A DNA stretch of 64,000 bases, taken from positions 1,054,001 to 1,118,000 of the forward strand of contig JAKLMB010000010.1 in NCBI GenBank assembly GCA_022813625.1, written 5' to 3'. Shown piece by piece: positions 46,005 to 57,609 of the stretch. The notes beneath the pieces are model-generated. The model made no database searches. It was not told the DNA's origin and saw only the letters and a list, made by a program, of their open reading frames with translations. How positions within the stretch are numbered: position 1 is the first letter of the stretch; each line of letters starts with the position of its first letter. The translations under genes and the position numbers were made by a program. The stretch is from Aaosphaeria pasadenensis. Taxonomy: Eukaryota > Ascomycota > Dothideomycetes > Pleosporales.

Positions 46005-46643
46005 ATGTCTACCTCCACGGCAGCACAGCCTGTTACGGCTTCACAAGGTAATATTCCTACCTTAAAGGCAGTGGTAATATAATGACTGAGCAATTCAGCC
46101 GAAATCCAGGACAAATTCGAACAGGGAATATGGCACTCGCTCTTCAACTGGGCCAACCTGACGATCGCCATCAAGAATGATTGGGGCGGTCCAGATTCTT
46201 CAGACAAGCGGGACTGGCTCGCGGGCGCGATATCCGAGATCTTCGCATCGAATCCTGAAACCGACGCCGAAGACATCGAGGTTGTGCTCCTCCAGGTCCT
46301 CGAGGACGAGTTCGGCGTGCGCCTCGAAGACGAGACCGAGGTACCTGTCGCGCGCGATATCATCAAGATACGTAAGGAGACATTAGAGGGTGACTTCTCA
46401 ACTGTAGAGGAGTTGCAGGCCAAATGGGCTGCCAGACAGGGCAAGGAGATCGGAACAGGGAATGTTAAGGTTGAGGAGAGGGACCAGGAGGGAGAATGGG
46501 ACAGTGTGGACGAGGAGTCCGACGAGGATGGTGATGTGGATATGAGTGAGGCACCCGCGCTCGCTGCGCCCAAGGAGAAGCCCGCGCCCGAAGTGGATGA
46601 GGATGGATTTACAAAGGTGGTTGGAAAGAAGAGGCATGGATGA
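46005..46643 (+). CDS. tsr2: Pre-rRNA processing protein Tsr2
   Basis: Two exons (46005-46047 and 46099-46643) give 195 aa. The WGG-type core is clear: FEQGIWHSLFNWANLTIAIK, then NDWGGPDSSDKRDWLAG, followed by VLLQVLEDEFGVRLEDET. The C-terminal third is acidic (WDSVDEESDEDGDVDMSEA) and ends DGFTKVVGKKRHG, as in other Tsr2 proteins. In yeast, Tsr2 is an escortin that carries ribosomal protein eS26 to pre-40S particles and is needed for 20S pre-rRNA maturation. Size and ends match the family. Confidence 0.93.
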
Positions 46644-47227
46644 ATGGAAAAGCCAGTCGACTCCGTATACCCCTCACCTCATAGCCCTTCCAGGTCATGG
46701 GAAAGAAAAGATGCCGGTTACCCCTCATCTGTGCAAGCATACATATCAGAGCACCGGTAACACAAAATGAATTGTGTCGACACACAATTCCATTTGTGTT
46801 TGTGTTCCCATCATCAGCAGACGATGCGGCAGAACGGCTAAGCAAGCCCCACAAGCCGTAGCCTCGTGCTGATGGTCGGGAGAGCCAATCGTAGCATCCC
46901 ACTCTTCTCTTGGTCTCCCGTATGTACCTAGAATAGATAGCTTTGGATACACCGCAAGCGCCATTAACTGAACACATTCCTATATGCTACAATCTATATT
47001 ATTTACACTTTGCATGAGGCATAGTTCAGTGCATGAAGAATAGGAATAAGAAGATGCTAAAAGCTTGACCTCATTCGCCAAGACTAACCTGCTTGCGGCG
47101 GATTGTCCCACTCCCGGAACGCCCATTGATCGACGCCAGCTCCGCACTCTCCACCTACACCGCACCGCACACTACCTCGTCAACGCTGCGATAACAGCAA
47201 GTCACCTAATACTACAAGCACAAGACT
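46644..47227. other. Intergenic, no gene seen
   Basis: Spacer between tsr2 and the BSD-domain gene, same direction. No coding content recognised. Confidence 0.5.
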
Positions 47228-48638
47228 ATGGATACCGCGTACGACCATATCACAGAAGAAAGTTACCCGCAAGATCCGCCCTCACAAGACAAAGACAAGG
47301 GCAAGGACACTGCCGACCCCGCTCAGACGACCACATTTAATGCCGAAATTCAAGATGCATACAAGGCAATCTCGAACAGTCCCTGGGCAGCACGATTGGG
47401 GGGCTTCCTCGGAACCGTAAAGAAGCAGGTCAGCACTCTCCAGCGCGGCCATGTTTGAGCTCAACTAACTTGAGCTATCTCCAGGGCGAGCAATACTACG
47501 AAACCGCCAATAAGCAGCTCCCTACCGTGACCGCCAACGCCCAAGCCAGTATCTCCTCCCTTATAAGCCATACACGCTCGCTCAGCGTCCAGACCGCAGA
47601 GGCTTCGGCGGCCCAGACAGGTGCCAAAGATGCCACAAGCAAAGAGGGGGAGACTGAGGCCCACCCAGATCGCCCGGAATCTTTGCCTGCGGACATTGTT
47701 AAAGAAGCAGAGGGCATGCTATCGCGCTTCAAGTCTGAGGCTTCCAAGCGCCTGAAAGACATCGAGAAGGCAGAAGATGCGGCCGACGAGGCCCTGCTCA
47801 AATTCGGCAGTAACATCCGCAACTTCCTCCGTGATGCGGTCACCATCGCACCCCCGACATCCCCTACATCCGCCGACGATCCCTCAAAAGTACTTTTCGA
47901 ATCAAAGGATAGCGAGGGCAAGCGCGTCATTCACACCACTCGCTTCGATGCACAGCTGCATGTCATCCATTCATCACTCGATTCCTTCCTCAAGGACCCA
48001 CAATCGCCGGAATGGGCGACCTGGAAAGCCAAATTCAACACGGAGGAGAAGACAGAGGCTATAGCTAAGGATTTGGAGAAACACCCAGAACTCAGACGGG
48101 CAATGGAGAAATTGGTTCCCGAGAAGGTGGAATACAAGGACTTCTGGACCCGATACTACTTCCTCCGACATGTGATCGAGACCGAGGAGCAGCGTAGGCG
48201 GGAGATGTTGAAAGGTAAGTACCCAATGCTTCGAAGAGGCGTATGAATGAATTACTGATTTTATTTGTAGCATCTGCTCCCGAGGAGGAAGAAGTTGGTT
48301 GGGATGAGGACTCAGAGGAGGAATCGGAAGAAGAATCCGAGGAAGAGTCAGAAGAAGAATCATCTGATGAAGATGAAGTGGCTACGACTCCTGTCAAGCC
48401 GAAACCAACAAACATGAACGCCTCGAAAGAAACGCTAAAGCCCGAGCCCGAGACTTTGAAGCCCGCACAACCACGTCGATCTAATGATGAGAAGTCCGTC
48501 GCTGACAGTGATGCAAGCTACGACCTCGTCAGCGGCACTAACAGTCGAGCCCCAAGCCGCGCCCCAGGATCGCCACAAGACAAGAAGAAGGTTGTTCAAG
48601 AGGAGAGTGACAGTAGCGATGAGGAGGACTGGGAGTAA
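47228..48638 (+). CDS. BSD-domain protein, Dos2-like
   Basis: Three exons (47228-47428, 47485-48214, 48271-48638) give 432 aa. The BSD domain lies at about 225-290, ending with the hallmark YKDFWTRYYFLRHVIETEEQ. Before it are NSPWAARLGGFLGTVKKQG and a helical region. The tail is strongly acidic: a run of four EESEE-type units (nt about 48305-48365), then SDSSDEEDWE at the very end. The nearest named relative I recognise is yeast Dos2, a cytosolic BSD protein of uncertain role, and animal BSDC1. BSD domains are also found in TFIIH p62, but this protein lacks other TFIIH features. Confidence 0.87.
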
Positions 48639-49215
48639 GTAACCTTTACGTCTAGGGATTCGTATATGTTTTGGTCTACACCCGGCGATCTACTACGTAG
48701 CCAGTAATGTGCATATGGCGCGGATTGAATCGTCATGATGTTTAACGGCGCAATGATGAATTACAGACTTTTGAGTTTTCTGCTATCTATTTCGTTGTTG
48801 AGGTACGGCCTGTCAGAGGTCATTTTAGCGTTGATCAGAGAACAATTGTGCTGCCTGGGGCCTAACCTCCTATTACCGAACTCAGCCATGTGAGAGACCA
48901 CAGTAATTGAGTTGGTGTTGAATCCTTCAGCGTCAAGCCCAATCAAATCTAATCATATCTAGTGGGACAATGCCGTGAATGATTCAGGCCCACCAGCACA
49001 GCCTCCAAAAGCGAGCCTGGACATGCCGGCACATACGCGTCACAGCCCTGCGACGATCCATGCGAGGCAGCCTTCCAACATGATACATTAGACTGAAGTC
49101 GTCGCTTGTTCGGTCCTGCATACAATTCTTATGTGCTATTAAGGTTCCAAAACTTACCAGATTTCTTACCTTTTTCTCAAATCTCTGGCGAGTTACTTTG
49201 GTATCGTGTCTTCAT
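48639..49215. other. Intergenic, no gene seen
   Basis: Promoter-side spacer of the Cys-rich membrane protein gene. No coding content. Confidence 0.5.
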
Positions 49216-50619
49216 ATGATGGCGGCTCCATCTAAGCCTTCAACGAGCGGCTACACGCCGGTACCTACGCAGGAGAGAATCGACGACGACGTCGAATCCC
49301 CCCAGAATGACGACGATGTCTCCGAGGACGAACTCTACACGACTTCGGCTCCTCTTCTCTCTAACAGATCGCGTGGCAATGAGACCCCTCAGGCACAGAA
49401 TAAGTTGTGCTGGTATCACAAGATCGCCGCCCTGAACCCTCTGAGCCGTAAACGCACTACTACACCTGCATGGCAACCTCCTTCGAAACCTCGATCATGG
49501 CGCCATATTATCATAGTTTCGTTCTGTGTGTTCGCCGTTGCAGCGATCACTGGACTCTCCATTTCCACAGGTGTCATTGCCACTCAACTGAACCAATGCC
49601 GTTCCAGTTCACGATCATGGTACCCAAGGTACCGAAACCCAATGACCCGATTGCCACTGAACAACTGGTGGCTCTCGGCCAACAATAGACTCAATTTCGT
49701 CGAAGTTTACCCGCCACTCGAGTCCTCCGCATCACCTGCCTGTCAAGCGGCATGGCGTGCCCAACGATATGTACCCTGCCACGAGAAAATTTGGAACAGA
49801 TCCTGGGACAACGGGAAACGAGCCTCGATATTCGACCCTGATGTCGGTCTCTACGCCGAATCAATGTGCACACCGCAGTGCATGGTAACGATTAACAATG
49901 CCATGCAGCTAGTCTCCTCCCAGTGCACAGAGGACGACAAATTCAACATGACGAACTACCGAGGCCCCTTCATCGCCGACCCAGGCCTCGAAGCCGGACC
50001 CCTAAGCGTCGTATCAACGATCGCAAAACGCGTTTCCCACACCTGTCGCATAGATCCCGATCCTCAGGAGACACCACGATACTACTGGACGCCGCCAGGG
50101 TACTGCTCGGCAATCCTTTGGGAAGACTGGCAGATCGTAGATGGCATGAACGCAGGGAATCTCGAAGGCCTGTCCTCTTTTGATAGATTGACTGAAAGGT
50201 CTCGGATCGAGCATAGACAGCGGAGAGAACATCTTGTGCAGAACGACGAGTGCGATAACATCAACTATTCCAACGCTCGCATGGTTGGTCAACGATCTTT
50301 CGGCCCCTCGAAGAACGAGACTACCTGCGGTTGGTGTGTCATGAATTGGTTCGAGAGGAAGTTGTCGGCCTGGGAGGAGGGCAAGATTGCCGATCCCGAG
50401 ACTGGAAAGATAGTTGGTTTGAAGGAGTACTTGCAGAGAATTAAGAAGATGGGAGAGAGGTGTGACACTGAGGCTTGGGAAAAGACGTGGAACCGAGCTA
50501 CGAGGAAGTATAAGGGAGAGAAGGGGATTGTTGACCCCGTGACAACCGAGCCCAAAGACCAAGATGAGGAGGATCTTCTAGAATGGGTTGTGGTTGTTGA
50601 AGGAGCTGGCGATGCGTAA
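49216..50619 (+). CDS. Single-pass membrane protein with Cys-rich ectodomain, unknown function
   Basis: A single exon of 467 aa from the first ATG (49216). I do not recognise a family. Residues 1-95 are polar and acidic (ERIDDDVESPQNDDDVSEDE), typical of a cytosolic tail. One membrane segment spans about 97-121 (IIIVSFCVFAVAAITGLSIS). After it come about 345 residues with twelve cysteines, an even number compatible with disulfides, and several N-glycosylation sequons (NRS, NMT, NYS, NET). This suggests a type II membrane protein with a lumenal or extracellular domain. Distinct stretches are NPMTRLPLNNWWLSANNRLN, TPPGYCSAILWEDWQIVDGM and TTCGWCVMNWFERKLSAWEE. The C-terminus is charged. The lack of introns is unlike most neighbours. 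Confidence 0.8.
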   Translation: MMAAPSKPSTSGYTPVPTQERIDDDVESPQNDDDVSEDELYTTSAPLLSNRSRGNETPQAQNKLCWYHKIAALNPLSRKRTTTPAWQPPSKPRSWRHIIIVSFCVFAVAAITGLSISTGVIATQLNQCRSSSRSWYPRYRNPMTRLPLNNWWLSANNRLNFVEVYPPLESSASPACQAAWRAQRYVPCHEKIWNRSWDNGKRASIFDPDVGLYAESMCTPQCMVTINNAMQLVSSQCTEDDKFNMTNYRGPFIADPGLEAGPLSVVSTIAKRVSHTCRIDPDPQETPRYYWTPPGYCSAILWEDWQIVDGMNAGNLEGLSSFDRLTERSRIEHRQRREHLVQNDECDNINYSNARMVGQRSFGPSKNETTCGWCVMNWFERKLSAWEEGKIADPETGKIVGLKEYLQRIKKMGERCDTEAWEKTWNRATRKYKGEKGIVDPVTTEPKDQDEEDLLEWVVVVEGAGDA

Positions 50620-51363
50620 ATGAATGGCATCAATCATCTTTGAAACATCCGTGGACACGATTGGAGTTGTTTGTGCATGATGGCGATTGAATGATACATA
50701 CGTATATCGAACTGATATGTTTTGGAATCAATAGCTGAATGACATTAGTGATCTAAGCTTACCTTTGTTAACTCGGTGGTGACGTCGATCGACAATTCTT
50801 GCAATAGATCTAAGTAGATCTTTTAACCTCCGAAGGACGGGTTTCTGCTCCTCGGAGTGTTCATCGCAATGGGAAAAGCTGAAAGGACCAAATAGTCATG
50901 ATGAAGCCGAAACCTGTCACCAAAACGCTTGGATATCGCTTGGATGAATGGCCAGTTCCCCTTTTGGGCTAATGAAACCTGTTCAATGACGTCGTTTTGG
51001 CACGGGCCGACCTCCCTGCATGGGTTCATTAGATCTACACGCGTGTCTCCACACAAGATGATCCCCATACTTCTTCTGCTCTCCCGCCCTCAATACCTCC
51101 TGTTTCCACATGTCTCACTACTGTTATTTATTGAGTCCTTTTCACATCTGACCACTTTTCAGTCGGACTGCGAGTCTGTCCTATATACATCTTTCCTTAA
51201 TCACCACTTTCCTTTGTCGTTACACGCGGTCCTAGTATGCAGTTGTCAGTTACTCGCACCAATTCCCGAATTACTTGACCATAACTCGCCGAGTGCAGCT
51301 CTTGTGCTTACCTGAAAGACGAATCGATAACCTGAGTACCCGATCAGTCGCATACTTAACACC
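50620..51363. other. Intergenic, no gene seen
   Basis: Spacer between two plus-strand genes. No convincing coding content. Confidence 0.5.
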
Positions 51364-54300
51364 ATGCCTGTGAACACTGTCTCAGTAGCTACCGCTGTCA
51401 CCCCAACAGTAATCGAAACCTATATTTCGCATTATCTGAATCGCAGGCCGCTGCGACAGAAACCAACGGCGCATATCTCGTACCACGAAGGCCTCGCGCT
51501 TATTCGCCGGTTCCTGCACTATGCCTCCTTTCACACCGTCGAGGAAATACAAGCTTTCACCTCACAATGGGTTCCGGTCCCGCATTGGGTTTATGTCAAG
51601 GAGGTCGAGATCCAGTCAGCCCAGCTTACCCGCGCCGCCGAACACATCCAGGCGCAACTCGGACCCGAGGGTATCAAGGAGGTCGGAGGAAAGGCATGGT
51701 GGCAATGGCGACGCGAGAAATCAACTCTCAAGGCTGAATGGATAGAGATGCGAAAGGACCACGATGAGCGCAAGAAGGCTGGCCAGCTAAAGGGTCAGCG
51801 CATCATGCTCTATGTCCACGGAGGCGCGTACTACTTTGGAAGTGTGGACGAACATCGCTACCAGATGCAGAGACATGCACGCAAGTTGAGGGCGAGAGTA
51901 CTAGCACCTAGGTACAGACTTGCGCCGCAATTTCCGTTTCCCTGTGGTCTTCATGATTGTGAGTATTACATGCACTTAGGAACTAAGGAGGCAGCTATTG
52001 ATAAACTGCAGGTCTCGCGGCATATTTGTATTTGTTAGATGAAGGCTTTAGTCCATCTACAATTATATTAGCAGGAGACTCTGCTGGAGGCGGAATGGTA
52101 GTCAGCATGCTGGTTACTCTGCGAGACCAAGGAGTGCCTCTTCCTGCAGGCGCCGTTTTGATCAGTCCATGGGTGGACTTGACGCACTCGTTCCCCAGTC
52201 TCGGAGGGGATGGGAAAATGGATTACATCCCTTCGCATGGATTTGTCCACAAGCCTAGTGTGAGCTGGCGTAAGTGAATACAGATGATGATCTTGTCACA
52301 TCGGCTGACACAATCATAGCACCCCCGAACGTAGATGATCTACTTGCACTTGAACGTGGGCAGCCCGCTATCGGAGATAAGGAAAAGACTCCGCGCATGT
52401 CTTTGTCCAGACCCCCCAAGGAAGAGCGCGAGGCGCAGAAGGAAGAGAGAGCACAGCGTGTCCATGGTTTCTCAGTGACTGAGTCCGATCGACCGGATAT
52501 GGATGCTCTAAAAGCCAAAGAGGTGGCTGAAGACATTTACGTATCTCCAGACGGGAAGTATAGCATAGGCCCGGGATCTACTCTGTCCGTCCAGCTTGAT
52601 ACCACCCGGATCGAGATCAAAGACCAGATTCAGATGTACGCCTCCAATCATCTGCTCACACATCCGCTAGTGTCGCCCGCTCTACAACCCACATTAGGAG
52701 GACTTCCACCGCTGCTGATCCAGGTAGGAGGTGGAGAGCTGCTGCGTGATGAACAGATCTATTTGGCGCACAAGGCCGCTCAACCATTGGCATACCTGCC
52801 TCCACCCTCTAACCACCAGACAGCGGAGGCTATCGAAGCCCAAGCCGCTCGATATCGTCCAACAAACGTACAACTTCAGGTATGGGATGACCTATGCCAT
52901 GTTGCACCCACCCTCAGCTTCACACGCCCTGCGAAATACATGTATCGCAGCATTGCTCAGTTCGGAGCGTGGGCGCTTGCTCGAGCGCAAAAGACCTCTA
53001 TCGATATCCTGGACGATGACAGTATTTCGTTTGTCAGTGGTGGCTCCTCGGTATCCTCTGCTACCACACAGGCCGACAGCGAGCTGGCAGCAGAAGACAT
53101 TAAGCTATCAATGCCGCAAAGCGCTCAGCACGTTGGCTTTGAAAGTGTTAACAAGATAGACAAGGACCCTAGAGTGGGTAAAGCTGGCGATCCCCTTCCG
53201 GCTTTTGAAAATCACATGATTCGACAGCGAGTAGATCGTCACGGACACATCCAGCCACTTGCACCTCGCGAAGAATTTGCCGCACTCAACATGGCTTGCA
53301 TCGAGATTGGCGTACCAAAGCCAGGGCCCGTCGGTAAATGGATGGAAGCCCAAAAGACGTGGAACGGCAAATTTGCGAAGGAGAAGTTAAAGATTCAAAA
53401 GAAGAGAGTTAAAGACCTCGCAAAAGGATATGAGGGCTTCGATGGAGAAACGCCACCTCCGACTGCATTGGCTGGAAGACGGGTGAAGGGCTTCAAGGCC
53501 GTGAAGAGCAGGAAGAAGAAGAGTTGGGGAATGGCACTTTGGAGCTTGTGGGGTAGCAAGCACGATGAGATGACCGTAAGTTTTCTATGTTGCTCAGATG
53601 CCGTCATGCTGTATGAACGGATCTAACTTGTGTAGATTGTGCGCGAGGAGAAGGCTGAACACGGTCCTGATCAGGAGGCGTCAACGACAATCGCCCAGCC
53701 CACTGATGGCGCGACTGACAATGTCTCCACTGCTACCGACACACCAGCTCCCAAACTACCTGCTAAGTCGCCGTGCCGCACGTTCTCGCGTAAACGAGGC
53801 CTCTCGATCCCTAAGGATATATCTCGCTCGCGCTCTCGATCACGCCACAGCACCGTCACTGATAGAGGTCAAGCCCTCAACTCGGTGGAAGATCTCAATC
53901 ATCTCAACCACCTCGCACCTCCGAACCCTAACCTTGCAGAGGCGACGAAATGCGCTCCCGAGCGACGTGCAAGCCCCTTGCCGTCGCCGCGAAGTGAGGC
54001 TGAGTCGTTCGCCGCTCCCGCGCCAGATATACGTGTAGAAGACATGTCGCGCCCACAATCACCTGAGACCTTGATTCCTTCTACAGATGGACTAAGCACA
54101 AGACCAACTCGAGGTGGAATAGCATACCCGTTTAGTTTGAGGGTAGAGGGTGATGGTAGGGAAGTCAATGCTAGTACGGTAACCCTGCAAAGTCTTAATG
54201 TTGCCACACCACTGGCAGACGACACCGATCTAGAAATTGAGAACGAAAAGACACCCGAGATAGAACAAGAGCCCGGGGAGCGCCCTGGTATGGAGCGTTT

Positions 54301-54445
54301 CGTAACGGCAGATGTTGGGGAATTGCTGTCCAATAAGCCCAACAACGAGAAAAACGTACAAGAACTGGAGAGGCCTGGGGTGGAGAGATTTGAGACAGCA
54401 CAAGAGGACCTGACTACGCTAGCCAATGGCACTGCAAAGGTTTAA
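51364..54445 (+). CDS. Alpha/beta hydrolase of the hormone-sensitive lipase type, with long C-terminal extension
   Basis: Four exons (51364-51958, 52012-52269, 52320-53575, 53636-54445) give 972 aa. The oxyanion motif HGGAYYFGS is at 152-160 and the nucleophile elbow GDSAGG at 220-225 (Ser 222). The likely acid is in LIQVGGGELLRDE and the His in WDDLCHVAPTL. An insert of about 100 residues, rich in Lys/Glu, sits between the elbow and the acid (PPNVDDLLALERGQPAIGDK onward). After the catalytic domain come more than 500 residues: a basic segment (KGFKAVKSRKKKSWGMALWS) and a Ser/Pro/Glu-rich tail with RSRSRSRHS. Family members hydrolyse acyl esters; the substrate is unknown. The basic-aromatic patch could contact membrane or lipid droplets, which is inference. 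Confidence 0.9.
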
Positions 54446-54650
54446 AGCAGGGGGGAAGCGTAGTTGGCATAGGTGGAGGAAGATTGTTCTGCGTTATTGA
54501 TACCCATTCTTCATTTTTACACGTATACAGCTGTATTACTTTTCTTGCGTACATGGCCATTACTTTATAGCATACAATTGTACATTAACATTGCATATCC
54601 GATAAGAAATAGTCCTGGTTCGTTTTTAGGCAATTGTTATCCAATATCGT
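54446..54650. other. Short gap between convergent genes
   Basis: 205 bp separate the two stop codons, so the 3' ends of the hydrolase and ind1 transcripts may overlap. Confidence 0.6.
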
Positions 54651-55665
54651 CTATAATCCCACCAAACCACCAACCGTTGTCGCGATGTCGGTATACACCT
54701 TCGCCCGCTCACTTTCAGGTTCCGCGACTACAGTAGGTTTTCCACGATCGGCATCCTCGCAAATCTTCGAGTGCAACGGGATGTCTCCGAGTAATTTGAT
54801 ATCGTACTTCGCACACATGTCCCTGATCTTGCCCATTGGTCCAAAAATATCATGCCGGCCTCCGCAGCCCGGACATTGAAATCCACTCATATTGCACACG
54901 AGTCCTAAAATCGGCACATCCACTTTCCTGAACAACTCCACTCCCTTTGTAGCATCCTTCAACGATAAATCCTGCGGCGTCGACACAATGACAGCACCAG
55001 ACAGAACAATCTGCTGCGTAATGGTGAGCTGTACATCACCCGTTCCCGGTGGCATATCCAATACAAGGATGTCCAGGCCACCCCAATCTACCTCATGTAA
55101 CAGTTGTTGCAGCGCTTTCATCACCATCAGACCCCGCCACGCGACTGGGGACGACTCCGGAATCAGGTAACCCATTGACATGCTCTTGAGGCCATAATTG
55201 GAGAGCGGAACGAGCTGGTTCGAGGACGAGAGGCGCGGTTCGCCGGAGAGGTTAAGCAACGTAGGGATCGAGGGACCAAAGATATCGGTGTCGAGGATTC
55301 CGGTGCGATAGCCCGCGCGGGCGAAAGAGAGGGCCAAATTGACTGCATCGAAATTAGAATACTTCTGTAGAAATTTTGGATATACTATATTGATTTGAGA
55401 GCCCTTACCAGAAATCGTGGATTTACCCACACCGCCTTTGGCCGAGGAAACTGCGATCACTTTCTTCACATCGCGAATGTTTCTCTTCTGCGGGAGTCCA
55501 CGCTGCATTCGTGGGATCTGCGGCGGTGCGCCGGAGCGCGGGAGACCCTATCAAAATTTCTCATAAGTCCATGGTCAATCCCAAAGATTTGATCGTATCA
55601 CAAGTACCTACCAAAGGATTCTCATGGCGCAGGCAACGAAGCGTGGAAAATAATCGCGGCTTCAT
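54651..55665 (-). CDS. ind1: Mitochondrial Fe-S protein Ind1/NUBPL for complex I assembly
   Basis: Three exons (55665-55612, 55547-55409, 55342-54651) give 294 aa. The first exon supplies a presequence (MKPRLFSTLRCLRHENPL) rich in Arg and lacking acid residues near the start. It joins to GLPRSGAPPQIPRMQRGLPQ, typical of the family. The deviant Walker A is SAKGGVGKST, then DTDIFGPSIPTLL, DMPPGTGDVQLT, and the metal-binding CPGCGG. This Mrp/NBP35-type P-loop ATPase carries 4Fe-4S clusters to respiratory complex I in the mitochondrial matrix. The gene is divergent from bfr2, with 182 bp between start codons. Confidence 0.95.
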
Positions 55666-55847
55666 TGCTGCAGAGAAGCAATTGGGATGGAGCTCTCCCG
55701 CCCGCATTTGCTGTGACGTTCTGTTGGTCGGCGGTTCGGATGATCTTCGGACCGATCAAAAAAGTTTCGATGATTTCGCGGAGAAAAAGTTCCATTGCCC
55801 TCAAAGCTTTCCACGCGAACAATTCAGTTGCGACAACATCGCGCAAG
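55666..55847. promoter_or_regulatory. Compact bidirectional promoter of ind1 and bfr2
   Basis: Only 182 bp separate the two start codons, so both leaders and promoters must be short or overlapping. No specific sites are identified. Confidence 0.6.
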
Positions 55848-57440
55848 ATGGCAAAGTCAAAACTCAAAGGTATTTGATGTGATCCAGAACTGTGCGATAA
55901 AAAAGGAGCATGCTAATTCTCTCCAGATTTGGACCCGGAAGCACTTCTCGACCCGAACCCAAGTTCTAGCGACGAAGAAGGCTCCGCATTTTCCGACTCC
56001 GAACAGGAAGAAGACGCAAACGCAGGTCGCGAGCACTACCAGGATGTTGGCAAAAGTAAACTCAGGAAGAAGGAAGTTGTGCCTTTAGGACCGCAATATA
56101 CTGGATCGCGAGTCACTCGGGACGAGATCGAGGAAGAGGATAGCGATGATCCATTTGCTAGAAGCTATGGTATCGAGGATGGAGAAGAAGAAGATGAGGA
56201 TAGCGAGGATGAGAGCATTGGAGGAGTTGCTCTCAATGGTCATGGCGCCGCCGAAAGTAGCGAGGGAGAGGACAATGAGGAAGAAGAGGGTTCTTTTGAC
56301 AAAGAAGAGGACATGGAGGGCTTCGAGGACGAAGATGACGGTGAATCTGGATCAGAAGAAGACGATGAAGATGAAGAGGAGGAGGAGGATGAAGACGAGA
56401 CTGCAGATATCTCGGATAAAATTCGATCCATGATGACCGACACCACAGCCATGAGTTCCGCGATCTCGCAAGCTGCGAAGGCAGATGCGGAGAAAGGCCG
56501 AGCGATAAAGACACAACGGAAGACGTACGATTCGCTGCTCAACACACGCATCAAGCTCCAGGGCGGCTTGATTGCTACAAATTCTATGAATGCGGACACG
56601 AACGCCGATGCCATTGCGCCCCAAGATGCAGTTGAAGCGGCAGAGGCGGCAGCCTTGACACTCTTAAACCATTTAACGGCTCTGCGCGAGAGTTTAGACT
56701 CGTCTAAAGCCGGACAAAAACGAAAACGGGCAGTTTTCACATCGAGCACGTCAGACGCAGAAATTTGGTCAGCCATTACGCAGACAGAATCCAGTGCTGT
56801 CCCTCACCGAAACACAATTCTCGACAAGTGGTCGACCAAAACGAGAGGAGCAACGATTACCACTGGAAAACTTACAGGTGGTGTAGCGCAGACCATCACG
56901 GACGTTCTCGGGAACCAGCTGCGTGATACAGGTCGCTTGGTCGAACGCACCCAGGTTCCTCGTTCTTGTGCGCCCATACAAGCAGCTGCCAGTGTAGAGT
57001 CATCGCCGGCGATCTACGATGACGCAGACTTTTATTCGTAAGTCATTTTCTCCGCGCATATCCCACATCGATATTCTAATGTTTTGCCTAGTTTGCTCCT
57101 AAAAGAGCTCCTTGAAAATCGTTCAGCTGAGCTCAACGCTAAGGGAGTTGGCGAGTTTGTTGTATCACAACCCTACGAGCTCATGCGCCAAGCAAAAACG
57201 AAGAAAGTTGTCGACACGAAAGCATCGAAGGGGCGCAAGATGCGTTACACCGTACACGAAAAACTCCAAAATTTTATGGCTCCGGAGGACAAGAATGCCT
57301 GGGGTGAACGGCAGAGGGAGGAGCTCTTTTCGAGTTTGTTTGGTCGCAAGGGTGGACTTCGTGAGGATGATGAGTCTGATCACACTGACGATGAAGATGT
57401 AAATGCTGAAGAGGAAGGACTGACACTATTCCGAAGCTAA
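55848..57440 (+). CDS. bfr2: Bfr2/AATF ribosome biogenesis protein
   Basis: Three exons (55848-55869, 55927-57037, 57092-57440) give 493 aa. The start MAKSKLKDLDPEALLDPNPS is typical of the family. Residues about 75-165 are very acidic (EEEDEDSEDES, GFEDEDDGESGSEEDDEDEE). The AATF core follows: RKTYDSLLNTRIKLQGGLIA and VPHRNTILDKWSTKTRG. The C-terminal TRAUB region reads FYSLLLKELLENRSAE and KGRKMRYTVHEKLQNFMAPE. In yeast, Bfr2 belongs to the small-subunit processome and is needed for early pre-18S rRNA cleavage in the nucleolus. The second tsr2-type 40S gene lies about 10 kb to the left. Confidence 0.94.
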
Positions 57441-57609
57441 ATAACGGAAACTGGATATCGTTTGATACACTTGTTACTTGAATGAGAATCCTACGGAAAT
57501 GTCTCCAAAGAAGTGGTTAGTCTCAGACTACCACCTCACGAAACGCTGCAAAATGGACAATACTTCCAATCATTTACCACCAACACATACTTCGTGATGA
57601 AACCTGTGT
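57441..57609. other. Short gap between convergent genes
   Basis: 169 bp between the bfr2 and GH16 stop codons; the two 3' ends may overlap. Confidence 0.6.
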
